A stretch of 64,000 nt of DNA from Ulota crispa (taxonomy: Eukaryota > Streptophyta > Bryopsida > Orthotrichales > Orthotrichaceae). Location: the NCBI GenBank assembly GCA_963920765.1, contig OY987248.1, positions 17,890,539 through 17,954,538 on the forward strand. The letters are read 5' to 3'. Position 1 is the stretch's first letter. Every line of letters begins with the position of its first letter. Made by a program: the position numbers and the translations under genes. Of the stretch, positions 21,926-36,200 are shown in pieces. Under the pieces are notes generated by a model that was not told the origin of the DNA, searched no databases, and saw nothing but the letters and a program-made list of their open reading frames with translations.

Positions 21926-23309
21926 ATGGAGTGAGCATGCCGCTGCGACCAATACAATACGGGGTATTTTTCTTATATTTGGAATGGATCCACACCTCTA
22001 CTACATTTGAGATCAACAAAGAAGTTGGAAAATAGATCATAGCGGTTCTAGTGAGCTACTTAAGATCCCAAATTAAAACTTCTTACTAACAGCAAATACC
22101 AATTATACGACAGCGTATATACTATGCCTTATGGTCCTTTAAGGGCTAATGAATATGGCGTTTATCGCTCACGCGGCGGCTTTCTCGGAGAAATCCGGGG
22201 GAGGGTCTTGTGTCGTTGGATTTCAATGGACTTGCCATACTATCAGGCATTTTATGCTAATCACAGGGCTAGTATGAGAAGAAATTGGTACTTTCTTCTA
22301 TGAGTTCTAAAGTAAATCGAGGAAATTGAGATCCGGAGGGGAATTGTAGACTTTCTTCAGTGAAGAGCAAGTTTTTGTAGATTCGGGCAGAATTTTATAA
22401 GAGATGAAATTTGGCTGTATGGATGAGATTTTGATTTTTGGATAAATGTAATATGTATGCTTGGATGAATGATGATAACATTTTTTGGACAAAAAGAAAT
22501 CAAAAATTGGATGAATGGGAACCACACTAATGGATGAACAAAGTACAGCTTTTGGATAAACAAAAAATAAGCTTTTTTATTTTTAAAAATACGAAATTTT
22601 TATGCTTGAGCAGGGGCCCAAGACCAACTCGTTGCTGAGAATTGATATGAAAAGAGCCCAAGGCCTATACTGAGTACATACTTATAAAAGGCTACAGAAA
22701 TTTAGGTGCAAATCCATTTCAAACCTTCATAAATCTAAGAGCTAGTTATCAAAGAGGCCACTAAAACACCCCCTTCAAAAACTAGGCACGCACATGTGAG
22801 TTCCATCCTTGCATTGCATCCTTATATTTCATCCTTGTATTTACTTAACCCCTAAGCGCCTTGCTAAGAAAATTCAGCATACCTCTAACATGAAACTTTC
22901 AACACATTCCTTGAGTTTTTGGAAAGTTGAACAAGTAATCACATAATTCAAACTAGTCATTCTATACCCAACTATGAATCAAATGTTTTAAACCAATCTG
23001 ATTTCAAATTCAAGTAAATATGCAAAATTTCCACCGATAAGAATCTCGTGTTTTTCAATTTGGGCAATAGTTCAAAATATGGATTTTGGACTTTCATGTA
23101 ATATTTTCTCAAAAGCAAAATTTACCTAATGGCTAATCCCATGAGGTTGTATCTTGTTATACTTGATGGAAAAAAAAACTCCACAACTAGAAAAAAAAAC
23201 CAAAAGATATGGTCACTAAAAGTAGGTAGATTCCACTACCTCCTTAATTTAGAGCTATAAAAACCTTACCCAAATCAAGAAAAAAAAAGTGACACATGGG
23301 TGATTGCAA
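21926..23309. other. AT-rich intergenic, no gene seen
   Basis: Includes a stretch at 22400-22560 with loosely repeated TTGGATAAA/TGGATGAA words. Small minus-strand frames here are low-complexity and not convincing as genes. Confidence 0.5.
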
Positions 23310-24028
23310 GAAACACTGGTCCTATTTCTTGTCCCCTTCACCTCCTGCGGGTGCTTTTTAGCTTGTAACTTTTGTGCAGCAAGTTTTTTTGAGCTCAAAT
23401 TTTAGAGGAAGGTATATGTCATAGTTATAGACCTTCCATGGTTTTTGCAGCTTTTTTAAAATTATTTTACTATTTTTGAATAGCCCCCAAATAGGTGTCT
23501 ACCTGGGCCATTTTGGGGGTTTCAGTACTATTTTGGGTCCAAAAAAGCTTTTCTAGGGCTATAAATCAGGGATGTTGTTTATGGAGCATGCTTATATGCA
23601 TTTATAGTAGGGTTTTGCAAAATTATAAATTCCATGGCATCTACATTGTCTCAAAGTGGGCATTCTATCTCCCTTCATTGGCAAAATACAAAGAAATTAC
23701 TTAGCAAAGCAATTGTACCATGTGAATGTGTTTAATGGGTTCTCAAATGGCCAATTTTTACTTTATTTTTTGAATTATTTTACTATTTTCTAAAAAGCAA
23801 GAAAGAAATTGGCTTTTTGTTGGTGATTTTGTTTTGTACATAACTTTTAGAATAAAATTTTGCTAGATCTGAATTTTCACAAGTATGCTATTTTAAGTGC
23901 TTTACACATTGTCCATAATTTATTTTATTTAAAAAAAAATTATTTCAAAAGCTCAGAGTACTACATAGTACTACCAGTTTTAAGGGTGTTTGAGACAAAA
24001 TTGTGAAGTGTTTCTTGCAACTACCCAC
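23310..24028 (+). repeat. Left arm of a long inverted repeat
   Basis: About 720 bp that reappear inverted at 29533-30255. Shared landmarks include GGGATGTTGTTTATGGAGCA, TGCTAGATCTGAATTTTCAC and CTTGCAACTACCC. Identity is high but with scattered substitutions and small indels. No open frame worth calling. Either terminal repeats of a ~7-kb element or two inverted copies of one dispersed repeat. Confidence 0.75.
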
Positions 24029-26386
24029 ATCACCAAACTTCTCCCTTGTACAATATGAAACATTAGAGCACCCATTCCATCCGCTCTCTAAGCCACTCCC
24101 TTTGTTGCCCAAAGACATTCTTCTCCTAATTGTTGAAAACATTGAATATTTTCCATACTCCATGTAGAATCTAGAGCAAAGGAGGCGCTTCAAGGAACAA
24201 CAAGCCAATCAAAAAAATTTCTTGAACTAACAACTCCATTTGGACTTGAGTGGCACACCAAAATTTGAGCTAAAAGTGCCTCTTTTGTATACTTTCACAC
24301 CTTTGTGCATCCCCTTTGGCCATATTGGGCTCTTTGGTCCTTTAGGGATTAACTTGTCATTGCCTTAGGCTCAAAGAGGGTTTTGGGCATCCTTGCTTTT
24401 CAAGTGTTGTAAGTTTCAATGCCAGTGGAGTATGAAAATTTTAACCATACAATCTTGTAGTGTGCATGTTGTAAATGATGTGGATCAAATTTGGGGTCAT
24501 TTAACCACATAGATTGAAAGATTATAATGTTTTAGTGCTCATAAAAGATGCTGAAATTTTCTAAAAATGCATTTGGAGGTGAAATTTCATTTTTAAACCT
24601 ACTCAAATGAAAAAAAATTAATATATAAATTGCTTCAAACCAATATACAAACACATAGGTGAAAGAAAACATCAATCAATATGCTTGTTTTGTTTGCAAG
24701 ATTGGTTTGAAATGTCAAAAAATAGTGGAAAAAGTAGCAAAAATCACATCTATGGCTAAACCTCTTTTTATGAGAATGCTTCTCATTCACTCATAACTTC
24801 TTGGATTGATATGAAATTTTAATGGAAATTATTAGACTAGTATCCACAACTTTTCCAAAAACAAATATTGAAAATAAAATTTCTATGAAGGAGTTATAAG
24901 CCACCAAAGTTCATTGTAATGCAAAAATGTATGGACTTTGAACTTTGAGTTGCTCCCAAACATTTAATAAAACTTGGATTGATGTGAAAATCTTACCACA
25001 ATTACTAGACTTTAAGGGGATCAAAACCCAATAAATTTCATTGAAAAAAAATATTTGATGAAAAAAATACAAGCCCCAAAGTTGCAGCCATCACAATGCA
25101 CTGTGGTGAACTCAAATTGACCTTGTGAACTTTGAATGGCTTTCACAAACTCAATATGTATTAGACTGATCTGAAAATTACATCAAACAAACTAGACTAA
25201 TATATGCAACTTTGCCAACAAATGTTACTAAACTTAAACAACAAATACAAAAATTAGAGCACTTCAAGTTGCAAATATGGATTTCTAGAGGACAGAAATT
25301 GTCCCCATATGCGATGAGGGGTTGAAGCTTCTCATCAAATTCTATCATCACATTCATGCAAAATACCAGAGAAAATATTGGGCACGGTAATTTAAGTGCT
25401 TCGCCCAAGTAAAATTAGAGTTCTACCAAGTGTTCAAGGAGAGATTTTGGCTTCACCAGTTGAAATAAGACATTTCTCATTTTCAAGCTATTTTACACTA
25501 GATTGCCTTGGAATACTGGATATCTCAACTTTGAACTTTGAAGGCTCACTCAACTTTGAAGCCCCAATGAGTCTTGTAAAGTCCTAAATGAAAAAATAAA
25601 ATCTTAGATAACTTATTCTACCAACTAGTATGACCTGTGTGTCCTATGGACACATTTTGGAAAATAATCCATTAAATATTCAAACCTGTCTTTGAAGGCT
25701 TTTTGGCAGTAGATGTATGAATAAGTAAATGAGTTTCACCACAATATATTTTGAATGTTTGACAAAAGTCATAGGCACTCTTCTGGTCGATTGGACGCAA
25801 ATTCATTTCAAGCCCAATTACGCAAAGCAATTCCCTTGCAAGAAAACAATTCTGACTTTTTGTTAGCGCACTCCAATTTCAAACTTTACCCATGCAGTAA
25901 AATATTTGTCTTTGTTTAACAAACATTCCCTTGCATTAAAGCATTTTTTGTTTTGTACACTATAGAAATTTTTACCCACACAGTAAAAGGAACATCACTG
26001 TTCTCTCACGCATAAAAAAATTATTTATTTTGTACCTACACAAATTTTTTGCCCACATAGTAATCATTCACACAATTTTTATATATTTTTTGTTTTATAC
26101 CCAAGCAATTTTTTTACTCATGCCATTTTTTACTCATGCAATTTTTTACCCATGCAACAATTTTTTTTCATAAGCAAGTTTTTTCACCATGGTGTGAGTG
26201 CATGTGTATGCATGTGTGTGTTAGTTTGTTGAATCCATTTTTAGTTCAATTCTCACTTCAAAAAAGAATAGAGTACAAGTTAATCAAAGTAAAAGTTCAA
26301 AGATAGAGTTCAATACAAATTTAATCAAAGTAAAATTGCAACAAAAGTAAAAGTAAATGGATGATGAATGAACACTAAATGAATTC
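24029..26386. other. Noncoding interior between the inverted arms
   Basis: AT-rich. At 24780-25200 there are loosely repeated 180-200-bp blocks built around phrases like TTGGATTGATATGAAA and ATTAGACTA. At 25890-26170 the words TTTTTACCCATGCA and variants recur. No coding sequence was recognised. Confidence 0.45.
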
Positions 26387-28399
26387 TAAATGGATGCTAA
26401 ATGGATGCTAAATGGATGCTAAATGGATGCTACATGGATGCTACATGGATGCTACATGGATGCTAAATGCATGCTAAATGCATGCTAAATGCATGCTAAA
26501 TGCATGCTAAATGCATGCTAAATGCATGCTAAATGCATGCTAAATGCATGCTAAATGCATGCTAAATGCATGCTAAATGCATGCTAAATGCATGCTAAAT
26601 GCATGCTAAATGCATGCTAAATGCATGCTAAATGCATGCTAAATGCATGCTAAATGCATGCTAAATGCATGCTAAATGCATGCTAAATGCATGCTAAATG
26701 CATGCTAAATGCATGCTAAATGCATGCTAAATGCATGCTAAATGCATGCTAAATGCATGCTAAATGCATGCTAAATGCATGCTAAATGCATGCTAAATGC
26801 ATGCTAAATGCATGCTAAATGCATGCTAAATGCATGCTAAATGCATGCTAAATGCATGCTAAATGCATGCTAAATGCATGCTAAATGCATGCTAAATGCA
26901 TGCTAAATGCATGCTAAATGCATGCTAAATGCATGCTAAATGCATGCTAAATGCATGCTAAATGCATGCTAAATGCATGCTAAATGCATGCTAAATGCAT
27001 GCTAAATGCATGCTAAATGCATGCTAAATGCATGCTAAATGCATGCTAAATGCATGCTAAATGCATGCTAAATGCATGCTAAATGCATGCTAAATGCATG
27101 CTAAATGCATGCTAAATGCATGCTAAATGCATGCTAAATGCATGCTAAATGCATGCTAAATGCATGCTAAATGCATGCTAAATGCATGCTAAATGCATGC
27201 TAAATGCATGCTAAATGCATGCTAAATGCATGCTAAATGCATGCTAAATGCATGCTAAATGCATGCTAAATGCATGCTAAATGCATGCTAAATGCATGCT
27301 AAATGCATGCTAAATGCATGCTAAATGCATGCTAAATGCATGCTAAATGCATGCTAAATGCATGCTAAATGCATGCTAAATGCATGCTAAATGCATGCTA
27401 AATGCATGCTAAATGCATGCTAAATGCATGCTAAATGCATGCTAAATGCATGCTAAATGCATGCTAAATGCATGCTAAATGCATGCTAAATGCATGCTAA
27501 ATGCATGCTAAATGCATGCTAAATGCATGCTAAATGCATGCTAAATGCATGCTAAATGCATGCTAAATGCATGCTAAATGCATGCTAAATGCATGCTAAA
27601 TGCATGCTAAATGCATGCTAAATGCATGCTAAATGCATGCTAAATGCATGCTAAATGCATGCTAAATGCATGCTAAATGCATGCTAAATGCATGCTAAAT
27701 GCATGCTAAATGCATGCTAAATGCATGCTAAATGCATGCTAAATGCATGCTAAATGCATGCTAAATGCATGCTAAATGCATGCTAAATGCATGCTAAATG
27801 CATGCTAAATGCATGCTAAATGCATGCTAAATGCATGCTAAATGCATGCTAAATGCATGCTAAATGCATGCTAAATGCATGCTAAATGCATGCTAAATGC
27901 ATGCTAAATGCATGCTAAATGCATGCTAAATGCATGCTAAATGCATGCTAAATGCATGCTAAATGCATGCTAAATGCATGCTAAATGCATGCTAAATGCA
28001 TGCTAAATGCATGCTAAATGCATGCTAAATGCATGCTAAATGCATGCTAAATGCATGCTAAATGCATGCTAAATGCATGCTAAATGCATGCTAAATGCAT
28101 GCTAAATGCATGCTAAATGCATGCTAAATGCATGCTAAATGCATGCTAAATGCATGCTAAATGCATGCTAAATGCATGCTAAATGCATGCTAAATGCATG
28201 CTAAATGCATGCTAAATGCATGCTAAATGCATGCTAAATGCATGCTAAATGCATGCTAAATGCATGCTAAATGCATGCTAAATGCATGCTAAATGCATGC
28301 TAAATGCATGCTAAATGCATGCTAAATGCATGCTAAATGCATGCTAAATGCATGCTAAATGCATGCTAAATGCATGCTAAATGGATACTAAATGGATGG
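26387..28399. repeat. 11-bp minisatellite, 183 units
   Basis: By eye and by phase counting: four units TAAATGGATGC (26387-26430), three TACATGGATGC (26431-26463), 174 identical TAAATGCATGC (26464-28377), then two degenerate units (28378-28399). The length is exactly 183 times 11. Variants sit only at the edges. Each junction of core units makes the palindrome TGCATGCA-like core and one RY-type word (TGCATG). No open frame of interest runs through it. Confidence 0.97.
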
Positions 28400-29532
28400 T
28401 AAATGAATTTTTTAATTCAAATTTTTAGCTGTGAATTATTGTTTTTATACAAATCTTAAATTTTGAATTATTATTTTTATACAAGATTTAAGCTATGAAT
28501 TTTTTTTAATACTAATCTCAACCTATGCTAAATAGAGTCATCATTATTCATATAGTTTTGCTAAATGAATCTACCAACTAGTAGTTTATATAAAAGAATA
28601 CATCCACATTTCGATTGATTGAGAGAGTGTTGTGGCGCAACTGCCAGTGACTTGTTGTTAACATTAGATGAAAACTATGTACAAATATGGTACTTTTTGC
28701 ATGAAATTAGGGTGTCTCAATGGCAACATAATAATTTGAGATTTTGCAAATATTTGGTAGGTGGTATATTGATTCTAGAATGCATTTGTCACTAGCAAAA
28801 AGACTAAAAATACAATTAATCCCTCATGGAGAAGTTATTTGGAGCTTTATAATGGGATAGAGGAAGTAAGAGATAGTGTGATTAAATTGGCCAAAACGCA
28901 AAACTTGAGGAAATTTGTGAGCATATATCTGAACTAGACATTGTGTGAAAGATGCCACATTATGAAAGTTGCCTCCAAGTTGCTTTGTGAGGGGGTTGCA
29001 AAAAATTGTGGACAATGTTCCTACAAGATGTACTAAAAGAATAATGTAAGGAAGCATGCCCCTTCACACTAATTAAACAAAATTCACCTAAAATAGTGTT
29101 AAGACTTGGGGACCATGTACCATTCACAATCATGTACTAATTATAATAACTTCTATAGTACGATAAATTGTAAATAATATGCGTTTACAATTGAGATGCG
29201 TTTTTTGTAATAGTGTAGAAAGCAATGTTTTTTTCAATAAGTGGCACAAAATAATCTCTACTCCAATAAATTCCTTTTTGGACCGTGAAGTTACTTGCAT
29301 TGTTTCTTATTAAATAAAAACAATATTTTCAAGGTATGATGTATTTTTAATGCAAAAGCATTACTTATAATAATCTAAAACGTTTGGGTATAAGTCAAAA
29401 GAAAAAGTTGGATTTGGAAACTAGTAGTCACTAAAAATTTAACTTTTTATAAGAATTTTTTTATTCAAGATTTACAATAAGATTGTTTTTTTGGTGCTGC
29501 ATTTTTTTACTTACTTAATGATTGTCCTTGAG
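28400..29532. other. Noncoding interior, right of the minisatellite
   Basis: AT-rich with no gene seen. Small frames (for example 28824-29057 minus) show no motif. Confidence 0.45.
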
Positions 29533-30255
29533 GGTAGTTGCAAGAATGACCTGTCAATTTTGTCTCAAACACCCTTAAGACTAGTAGTTCTATGTAGTAC
29601 TTTGAGCTTTTGAAATAATTTTTTTTAAATAAAATAAATTATGGACAATGTGTAAAGCACTTAAAATAGCATACTTGTGAAAATTCAGATCTAGCAAAAT
29701 TTTATTCTAAAAGTTATGTACAAAAGTAAAGGGACAAAAATTACCAACAAAAAGCCAATTTCTTTCTTGCTTTTTAGAAAATAGTAAAATAATTCAATAA
29801 AATAAAATAAAGAATATCCAATTGAAAATCCATTAAACACATTCACATGATACAATTGCTTTGCTAAGGAATTTCTTTGTATTTTGCCAATGAAGGGAGA
29901 TAGGATGCCCACTTTGAGACAATGTAAATGCCATGGAATTTGTAATTTTGCAAAACCCTTCTACAAATGCATGTAAGCATGCTCCATAAACAACATCCCT
30001 GATTTATAGCCCTAGAAAAGCTTTTTTGGACCCAAAATAGTACTAAAAACCACCAAAATGGCCAAGGTAGACATCTATTTTGGAGTTGCTTAAAAATAGC
30101 AAACTAATTTTAAAAAACACCAAAAAATCACTAAACGTCAACAACTTGCATGTTCACATTATTCTAAAAGGACAAGTCAATATGACTTCTTTTGCAAAAG
30201 TTACAAGCAATAAATAAGTCGCAACAGGTGAGGGGGACACAATGTTCATGCAATC
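29533..30255 (-). repeat. Right arm of the long inverted repeat
   Basis: Inverted counterpart of 23310-24028, beginning GGGTAGTTGCAAG and ending TGCAATCACCC. Inner ends face each other across about 5.5 kb that includes the minisatellite. Confidence 0.75.
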
Positions 30256-31857
30256 ACCCTTAGTTCAAAAAGATATGGAAACAATCACTTTTTGCTAGAG
30301 TCTTGAGCTTTCTAGAAGAGTCCTAAAATTAGTTCTTCTATCTCCTTTCCTAGCATGGACCACAAAGAGAAAGTTTTCTTGTTCTACCATTACAATGACC
30401 TCTGTCATATCACATCTCCAATCTCTGTGATATTATCACATAGATACACCATATAGATTAATTTAAAAAATTACTTTGCATTCTATCTAGGATATGAAGA
30501 TCTTAATAAAAAATTAATGGTAAATGCGTAGCTTAGCAAGCGCCAACTAATAGTTCCCATTCTAAAAACACAATATTGTATGGCCTTTTTTCTTTTCTTT
30601 ACTTTTCTCATCTCCAAAAGTTAATGTCTTCTTGCATTTGCATTGGTACCTAGTATGTTTCTCCAAATTTTTCCCAACACACAATTTTGTACCTTTTTCA
30701 ATTCATCATCTTTGGTCAACTTTGTTGTAATCATTATGAATTAAGAAAACAACGTTTGGTGAAAAATATGCATGCACTTCACACTAGCAATTTTTTTATG
30801 TTTCAGTAGATGAATGTCTCTTTTAAAGCAAAAGAACTTTAGATTTTTGATTCACTTGTGCAGAGTATTGATAAGGGTCTTGGAAGGTTAGAAGAAAAAT
30901 CCTTATATAATGAAAACTAATTGCAAGCAAAGTTGTAAACAACAACTTGTAAATTTTGGCAAGCATTAGTGGATTTTTGCTTGAGTATCCTTTGAATATT
31001 AGCTCACCTTGCATTTCATTGGTGTTTGATATTATGTGAGTGAGATAAATGATTATGAGTTTCACATTTTTGCACTCAAATTCATTGACATGTTTGTAAT
31101 TCACTTTTTAGAATATTAGTTCCAAATAAAAGTTACTATAATTTCATTAGAATCCTATATGTTGATTCCCATTATACAAGTTTTCAAAGTTTTAATATCC
31201 AAAATTGTGAAGAATTTCAAAAAACTATAAAACATAAATTACCTTGTCTTGAAAGGCCTTGTTCAAGCCAAGTATATTTGGACAACTTAAGGGTATAAGA
31301 CCATGAAAGCCAAAAAAATGACTTGCACAAGGCCTACCCAAGTTTTTGCACAAGCAAAGTGAAAATGAATTAAATAACCTTTGGATGCGTATCATTTCAT
31401 AAAATCATAAGTTAATGAAACTTCCTAGCTAATCATTGGTGAATTAAGTTTTCTTAGCAAAATCAAGGAAAACATACCAGTTTCCGTTGTGTAAAGTAAC
31501 AAAAAATAAAGAAAGAAATAAAAATATTTGATTGAATGTAAAAATTTGAATAAAACAAATTAATGTGTTGTGACCGTACTTAATGATAATATAAGTAGAG
31601 GCAAACACTAAATTCAAATTCAGAAATTAGGTAAAAAGTGGGAATTGAAGGATGATTTCCAATGAATCATTTTCTAAAACAAAAATATAACTTATCAAAA
31701 CAAGTAACAGTCCCTTAGTGAGCCTTTAATAACGTGTAGAACTAATAAAAAATCAACTATTAGAGGTTGAATAATTAGCAAGCAACTGAATTTAAAAGGA
31801 CACATTGGCAAAATGCACTCATGAAGCGTGTGAGACAAATCACTATATTGTTTATTA
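30256..31857. other. AT-rich intergenic, no gene seen
   Basis: No repeats with clear ends and no coding sequence were recognised. Frames such as 30823-31104 (minus) have no recognisable domain and composition like the surrounding DNA. Confidence 0.45.
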
Positions 31858-32427
31858 CTCCCTTTGTTTCGAATCCCGGATTCATGCTTTTTTTTGTTTC
31901 AGAAAGAAACCCTTGTTTGTCTTTTGAATTGATTTTTTTTTTAAAATCCTACGCTTATCTCTAAAATGAAAGTAACTACTTAGTATGTTTGGTGATATTT
32001 TTTGGGCTTTTTATGCTCATTGATTGCTAATGTTAACATTACAAACTTGATTTAGTGATTTTTGTCTGCAAATTTTGCCTGTCATTAAGCTAGAATCATC
32101 AATAATATCAACAAAAAGATTTTGTTTTTTTATAGATGGGACTACTTGGGCAACTAAGCTAACTTGTTTTTTACTTACAATTGCCTTAACACACTTCATA
32201 TCAATCATTTTTCTAACCATTTGTGATAATAACAAAACACTTGAAATTTCAAAACTTTGGTACTAATTTTCTCTCTTTTTTAAATAACCTTAATTTTAGA
32301 AAAAACTAAATTAGGTTTGGAATGGTTTAAGCCTAATATCCAATAACTTCCAATTACAATTTGTTATTAATATTTTGTAATTCCTCATAAATTCTCAAAT
32401 ACCAATTTCTTTTAGAAATTGAGGGAG
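31858..32427. mobile_element. Stowaway-type (Tc1/mariner) non-autonomous element
   Basis: Ends CTCCCTTTGTTTC and GAAATTGAGGGAG match the classic Stowaway terminus CTCCCTCCGTTTC. TA dinucleotides at 31856-31857 and 32428-32429 form the target duplication. At 570 bp it is long for a MITE but shows no transposase. Confidence 0.78.
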
Positions 32428-32838
32428 TATAAGAGTATTGATATAAGTAGGTCTTATTTAATAAACGAATATCCCTTGCTTGTGAATAAAAAATTTCCTT
32501 TATATGAACGCCAAAGACACCTTGCTATAAACACAAAATAATGTTATGGAAAATTTTGGCAATAATTCCCCTTGTTTTCTCACGTTTTAGTGTTAGCCAT
32601 TTAATATCAACATGGACAAATAATAGTGTTGAGAAAGAGAAAACATTTCCTTGCAAAATATACAATTGTCTCTAGATCATATTGTAGGACTTCATGGCTT
32701 TAAACAAAACACAAATTTTGATATATTAAATTAATTAAGCAAATCAAATGCTTCCAAGTGATACAATCAAAATTATGGATGTGACATGTGCAATTTCAAA
32801 ATTTGCACATGAAACCCAAATATGCACATACCAATGAA

Positions 32839-33245
32839 GGGAAATTACAAGTAGGGGCATGAAAATGTAAAATATTATAGATAGGGGCGCAGTTTCAAAA
32901 TAATTTCAAATAGGGGCACAATTTCAAAAAATCAGTTTGGACATTAGTTGATTTAGATACATCATGGCAATTGTTATCTAACTTCCAAAAAAATAAAAAG
33001 TTCCAAAAAACACCATCCCATTTACTAAATTTTCTTTATTTAGGCTTGATTTGGAGAGACTTCTAAGTTTTTCAAAAATTAGCTAACATTACATGTGATG
33101 TGTCTAAATCAACCAATGTCCAAACCAAGAAAAATCACAAAAAATCACAATTATTTTGGAGATCGTGCCCCTATTTGTAATTTTTTTGAAACTATGTCCC
33201 TATTTGTAATATTTTACATTTTCATGCCCCTATTTGTAAGTTCCC
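32839..33245. mobile_element. MITE with repeated TAGGGGC words
   Basis: Starts GGGAAATTACAAGTAGGGGC and ends GCCCCTATTTGTAAGTTCCC. The arms continue through CATGAAAATGTAAAATATTA. Within each arm TAGGGGC/TAGGGAC followed by a TTTCAAA-type word recurs two or three times. No target duplication was identified. Confidence 0.72.
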
Positions 33246-36200
33246 CTATCAATAAGCTTGGAAGCTCCTATTACCATGCCTTCACACAATTTTGGGCAAT
33301 AATCCACTTAGAAGAACAATATCATTGCATTTCTAAATGTTTTGAAATTTGTTTTATGTTTGAGCCTATATGCCCTCGTTGGGAATAGATGTTCTTTTTT
33401 TAAAATTTGGTGGTGATTTTTATTATGATTTTACTAGTCCTCTTAGGATAGTTCAATGCAATCATTATTGTCAACTTCAAACATTGTAATTATGAAACAA
33501 AATTGTTGAATTCTACTAACAAATATTACAAAGTAAAATGGCACTTGAATCTTGTTCATGATATTATGGTTATTTGGTTAAAACACTCAACAAGGAATAT
33601 TGGAAGACCCTCTTAGGAAGATAAATAAATGGCGGCAAATTTTAAAACACCCGAGGGATTCAAGGGTAAATTCAAGGACAAGGAGTGTAAGAAAAAAATT
33701 TACAAATGTTCCATGTATAGTAAGCTGTCACTATTCTATTCATCCATCCAAATGTTTTTAGATTAGTGTTATTTTGTAACACTTTTGTAATACATGTCTT
33801 TTAAAGATTATTTTGCAAAGGCCATATAGGTTGAAACTACAAATTCTTTACCTCCATGACTCCTTTCCCTTTGTAAAGATTGGTTGTCTAAATTTAACTT
33901 AGATAAATATATAGATGTTAATTAAAAAATCACCATACTTAAGATACTTTCCAAACAAAATACAGAATAAAAAAGCAAGTCATATTCTTCAAAACTTGGG
34001 TAGACTTTGAAATAGTTTTAAATGTTTTGTTTTGAAATTTTGAGGTGAATATTGAAAAGTACAGATCTAGTTGAAATAAAATTTGTGAGTTTTAACTCAC
34101 ACAAAGAGATAATTTTTGTAGCACAAATTCCATATGAAAAGTTGGACATGTTCTATAAATTGTGATGTTTTGTTTTATCTTAGTGAATAGTTTACCCTTC
34201 TAATTTGCATCTCATAATAGTTTTGTTGTCAATTGAAAATGTAAAAAATCTTTGGTCTTTAACAATTTAATTTTAGCTATTGTCAAAATAAGGTAAGATT
34301 CAATTAAACAGTTGTCAAAAAACTCAATATTAGACACAAAATTCAACAAACAAGCAACACACAATATCATAGTACTTCACTAAACCTAAACACAAACTAT
34401 GTTTACTACTTATTTAATGAGGTTTAGAAACCCAATTTACTATTGTTTGTGATTAAAATATCATCTATTTTTAGCATTTATACATCTAGCCCATCATTGT
34501 GTGACACCATTGAATAAGTAGTTAGTACTAGCATATGTTTCAAGATAAGAGCATTCACAATATATATAAGAAATAGGTAAAAAACATTTGACAAAATATG
34601 GAAGAGTGTTGAAGCATGTGTTTTCAAGTTTTTCATGAGGAAATATACTTAGTCTAATTTATCACAAGCAATTACCACAAGAAAATTAGCATGTTGCATG
34701 CAAGGTCAACCTAAGTCCTATGCTTGTTATCTCTTTTTACATAAAAAATAACAGCCCCAAAAAAACCAATGAGCTTCTTAAACCAATGAACTTGATTGTG
34801 TATAAGAGCTTGAGATATTGTCCTTTTGGAGAGAAGCACTTGAATTCCACCTCCTTACATTCTGAATCAACCAAAGATTGCTTAATAAACCCTTACACTT
34901 ATCAAAAGTCATTTAGACCACAAGTTCAACAAGTATTATCATTGCATATGTGATCTTCAACAATCTGCTTAAGCAAATGAACTAACTTGGTTTTGGCAGT
35001 ACACTACTCAATTTTTAATGAACTTTAGTATGCATAAATCATAAATATAATGTATAACCATTGGTGCTATTTTTGTTTTTAGCTAACTAAATAAATTACA
35101 TAAAAGCAAGTTTATTTTTACCAAGTACATCAAGAAGACAGGTGGAATTATGTTGGTGTTGTAATCCCTAAACAATCATCATATCATATGGTTGCCATAT
35201 ACCTTGAAATACAAAATTATCCATTTGTTATATCTATCTAGGTAGAAGCATGCACAAATTGTAATTATGCTCATCTTCAATGAAAATTTGTAAACCACCA
35301 TAGAAAGATCCCCCTTTCAATTTTCAAAGCAAATCATTTCACATGATTAGGACTTTGTAGGAGGTTAGGCATTTGGGAATTATCAATATACTTCATTGAG
35401 GATATTATATTTTTCTTGCATTTCTAGTGAATTGCTTTCCTTGACTTCCTTGTGATGGTTTATTGAAGGTCATACTTAACTTATCAAAGCATTATTGAAG
35501 ATTTAAAAAGGTCTTCTTTCTTATTATACTTTATTGTTAGCATGATTATTATTATTTTTGTCTTGGAATGTACTCTTTGTCAAGCATTACTTCATGCGTA
35601 GTTTGTTTTCAATAATGGAAAAAAAAATTTAAAATTGAAAGGAAGAAACTGGATGGGTTTCACATGCAAGGATGTTGCCCATGAGTGGGATCTCCAAGCA
35701 TAAAAAGAGTGCTGCAAGAAAGGAATTAAAAGGAAAGGGAAAGGCCAATCCCCTCCAGGATCTTTGCGATGTGACTTTCACAAATCCCTCCATCCATCAC
35801 TTTTTCATCATTCTCACCCACTTTCACCCTATTTCCACCACAGCACAATCTCAAAAAATGAAAGAAGAACTAAAAAGACAACAAAAAAAAGGAAAAGGAA
35901 GATGAAAGGTAAAAAACAAAGACATACAAAGAAATAAAGAAACAAAGAGATAAAGATACAAAGGAACACAAAAATATAGAAACTAAAAATCAAGTAAATA
36001 AATAAATAAAGAAACAAATAAGTAAGAGGCAAAGAAATAAAGAAATGAAGAAAATGAAGAAATGAATAACAATAACAAATTTTTGAGTTTGCTTATAAAG
36101 TGAATTCCTTTGCATTCCAAAAGTTCTTGACATTTTGAAAATGGAAGGATTTTGTAAATAGCATTATGAAATATTTCTAGAAAATACAAAGTATGGAACG

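Noticed and set aside
26387-28399. Regular repeat array that might suggest CRISPR
   Set aside because: Units of 11 bp are directly contiguous with no spacers, and the surroundings are plant nuclear DNA. It is a minisatellite.
30823-31104. 93-residue minus-strand frame
   Set aside because: No recognisable domain, AT-rich like its surroundings, and isolated.
35829-36189. Minus-strand frames rich in Phe, Leu and Tyr
   Set aside because: They are the complement of a purine-rich AAAGAAA/AAATAAA stretch. The composition explains the apparent hydrophobic protein.
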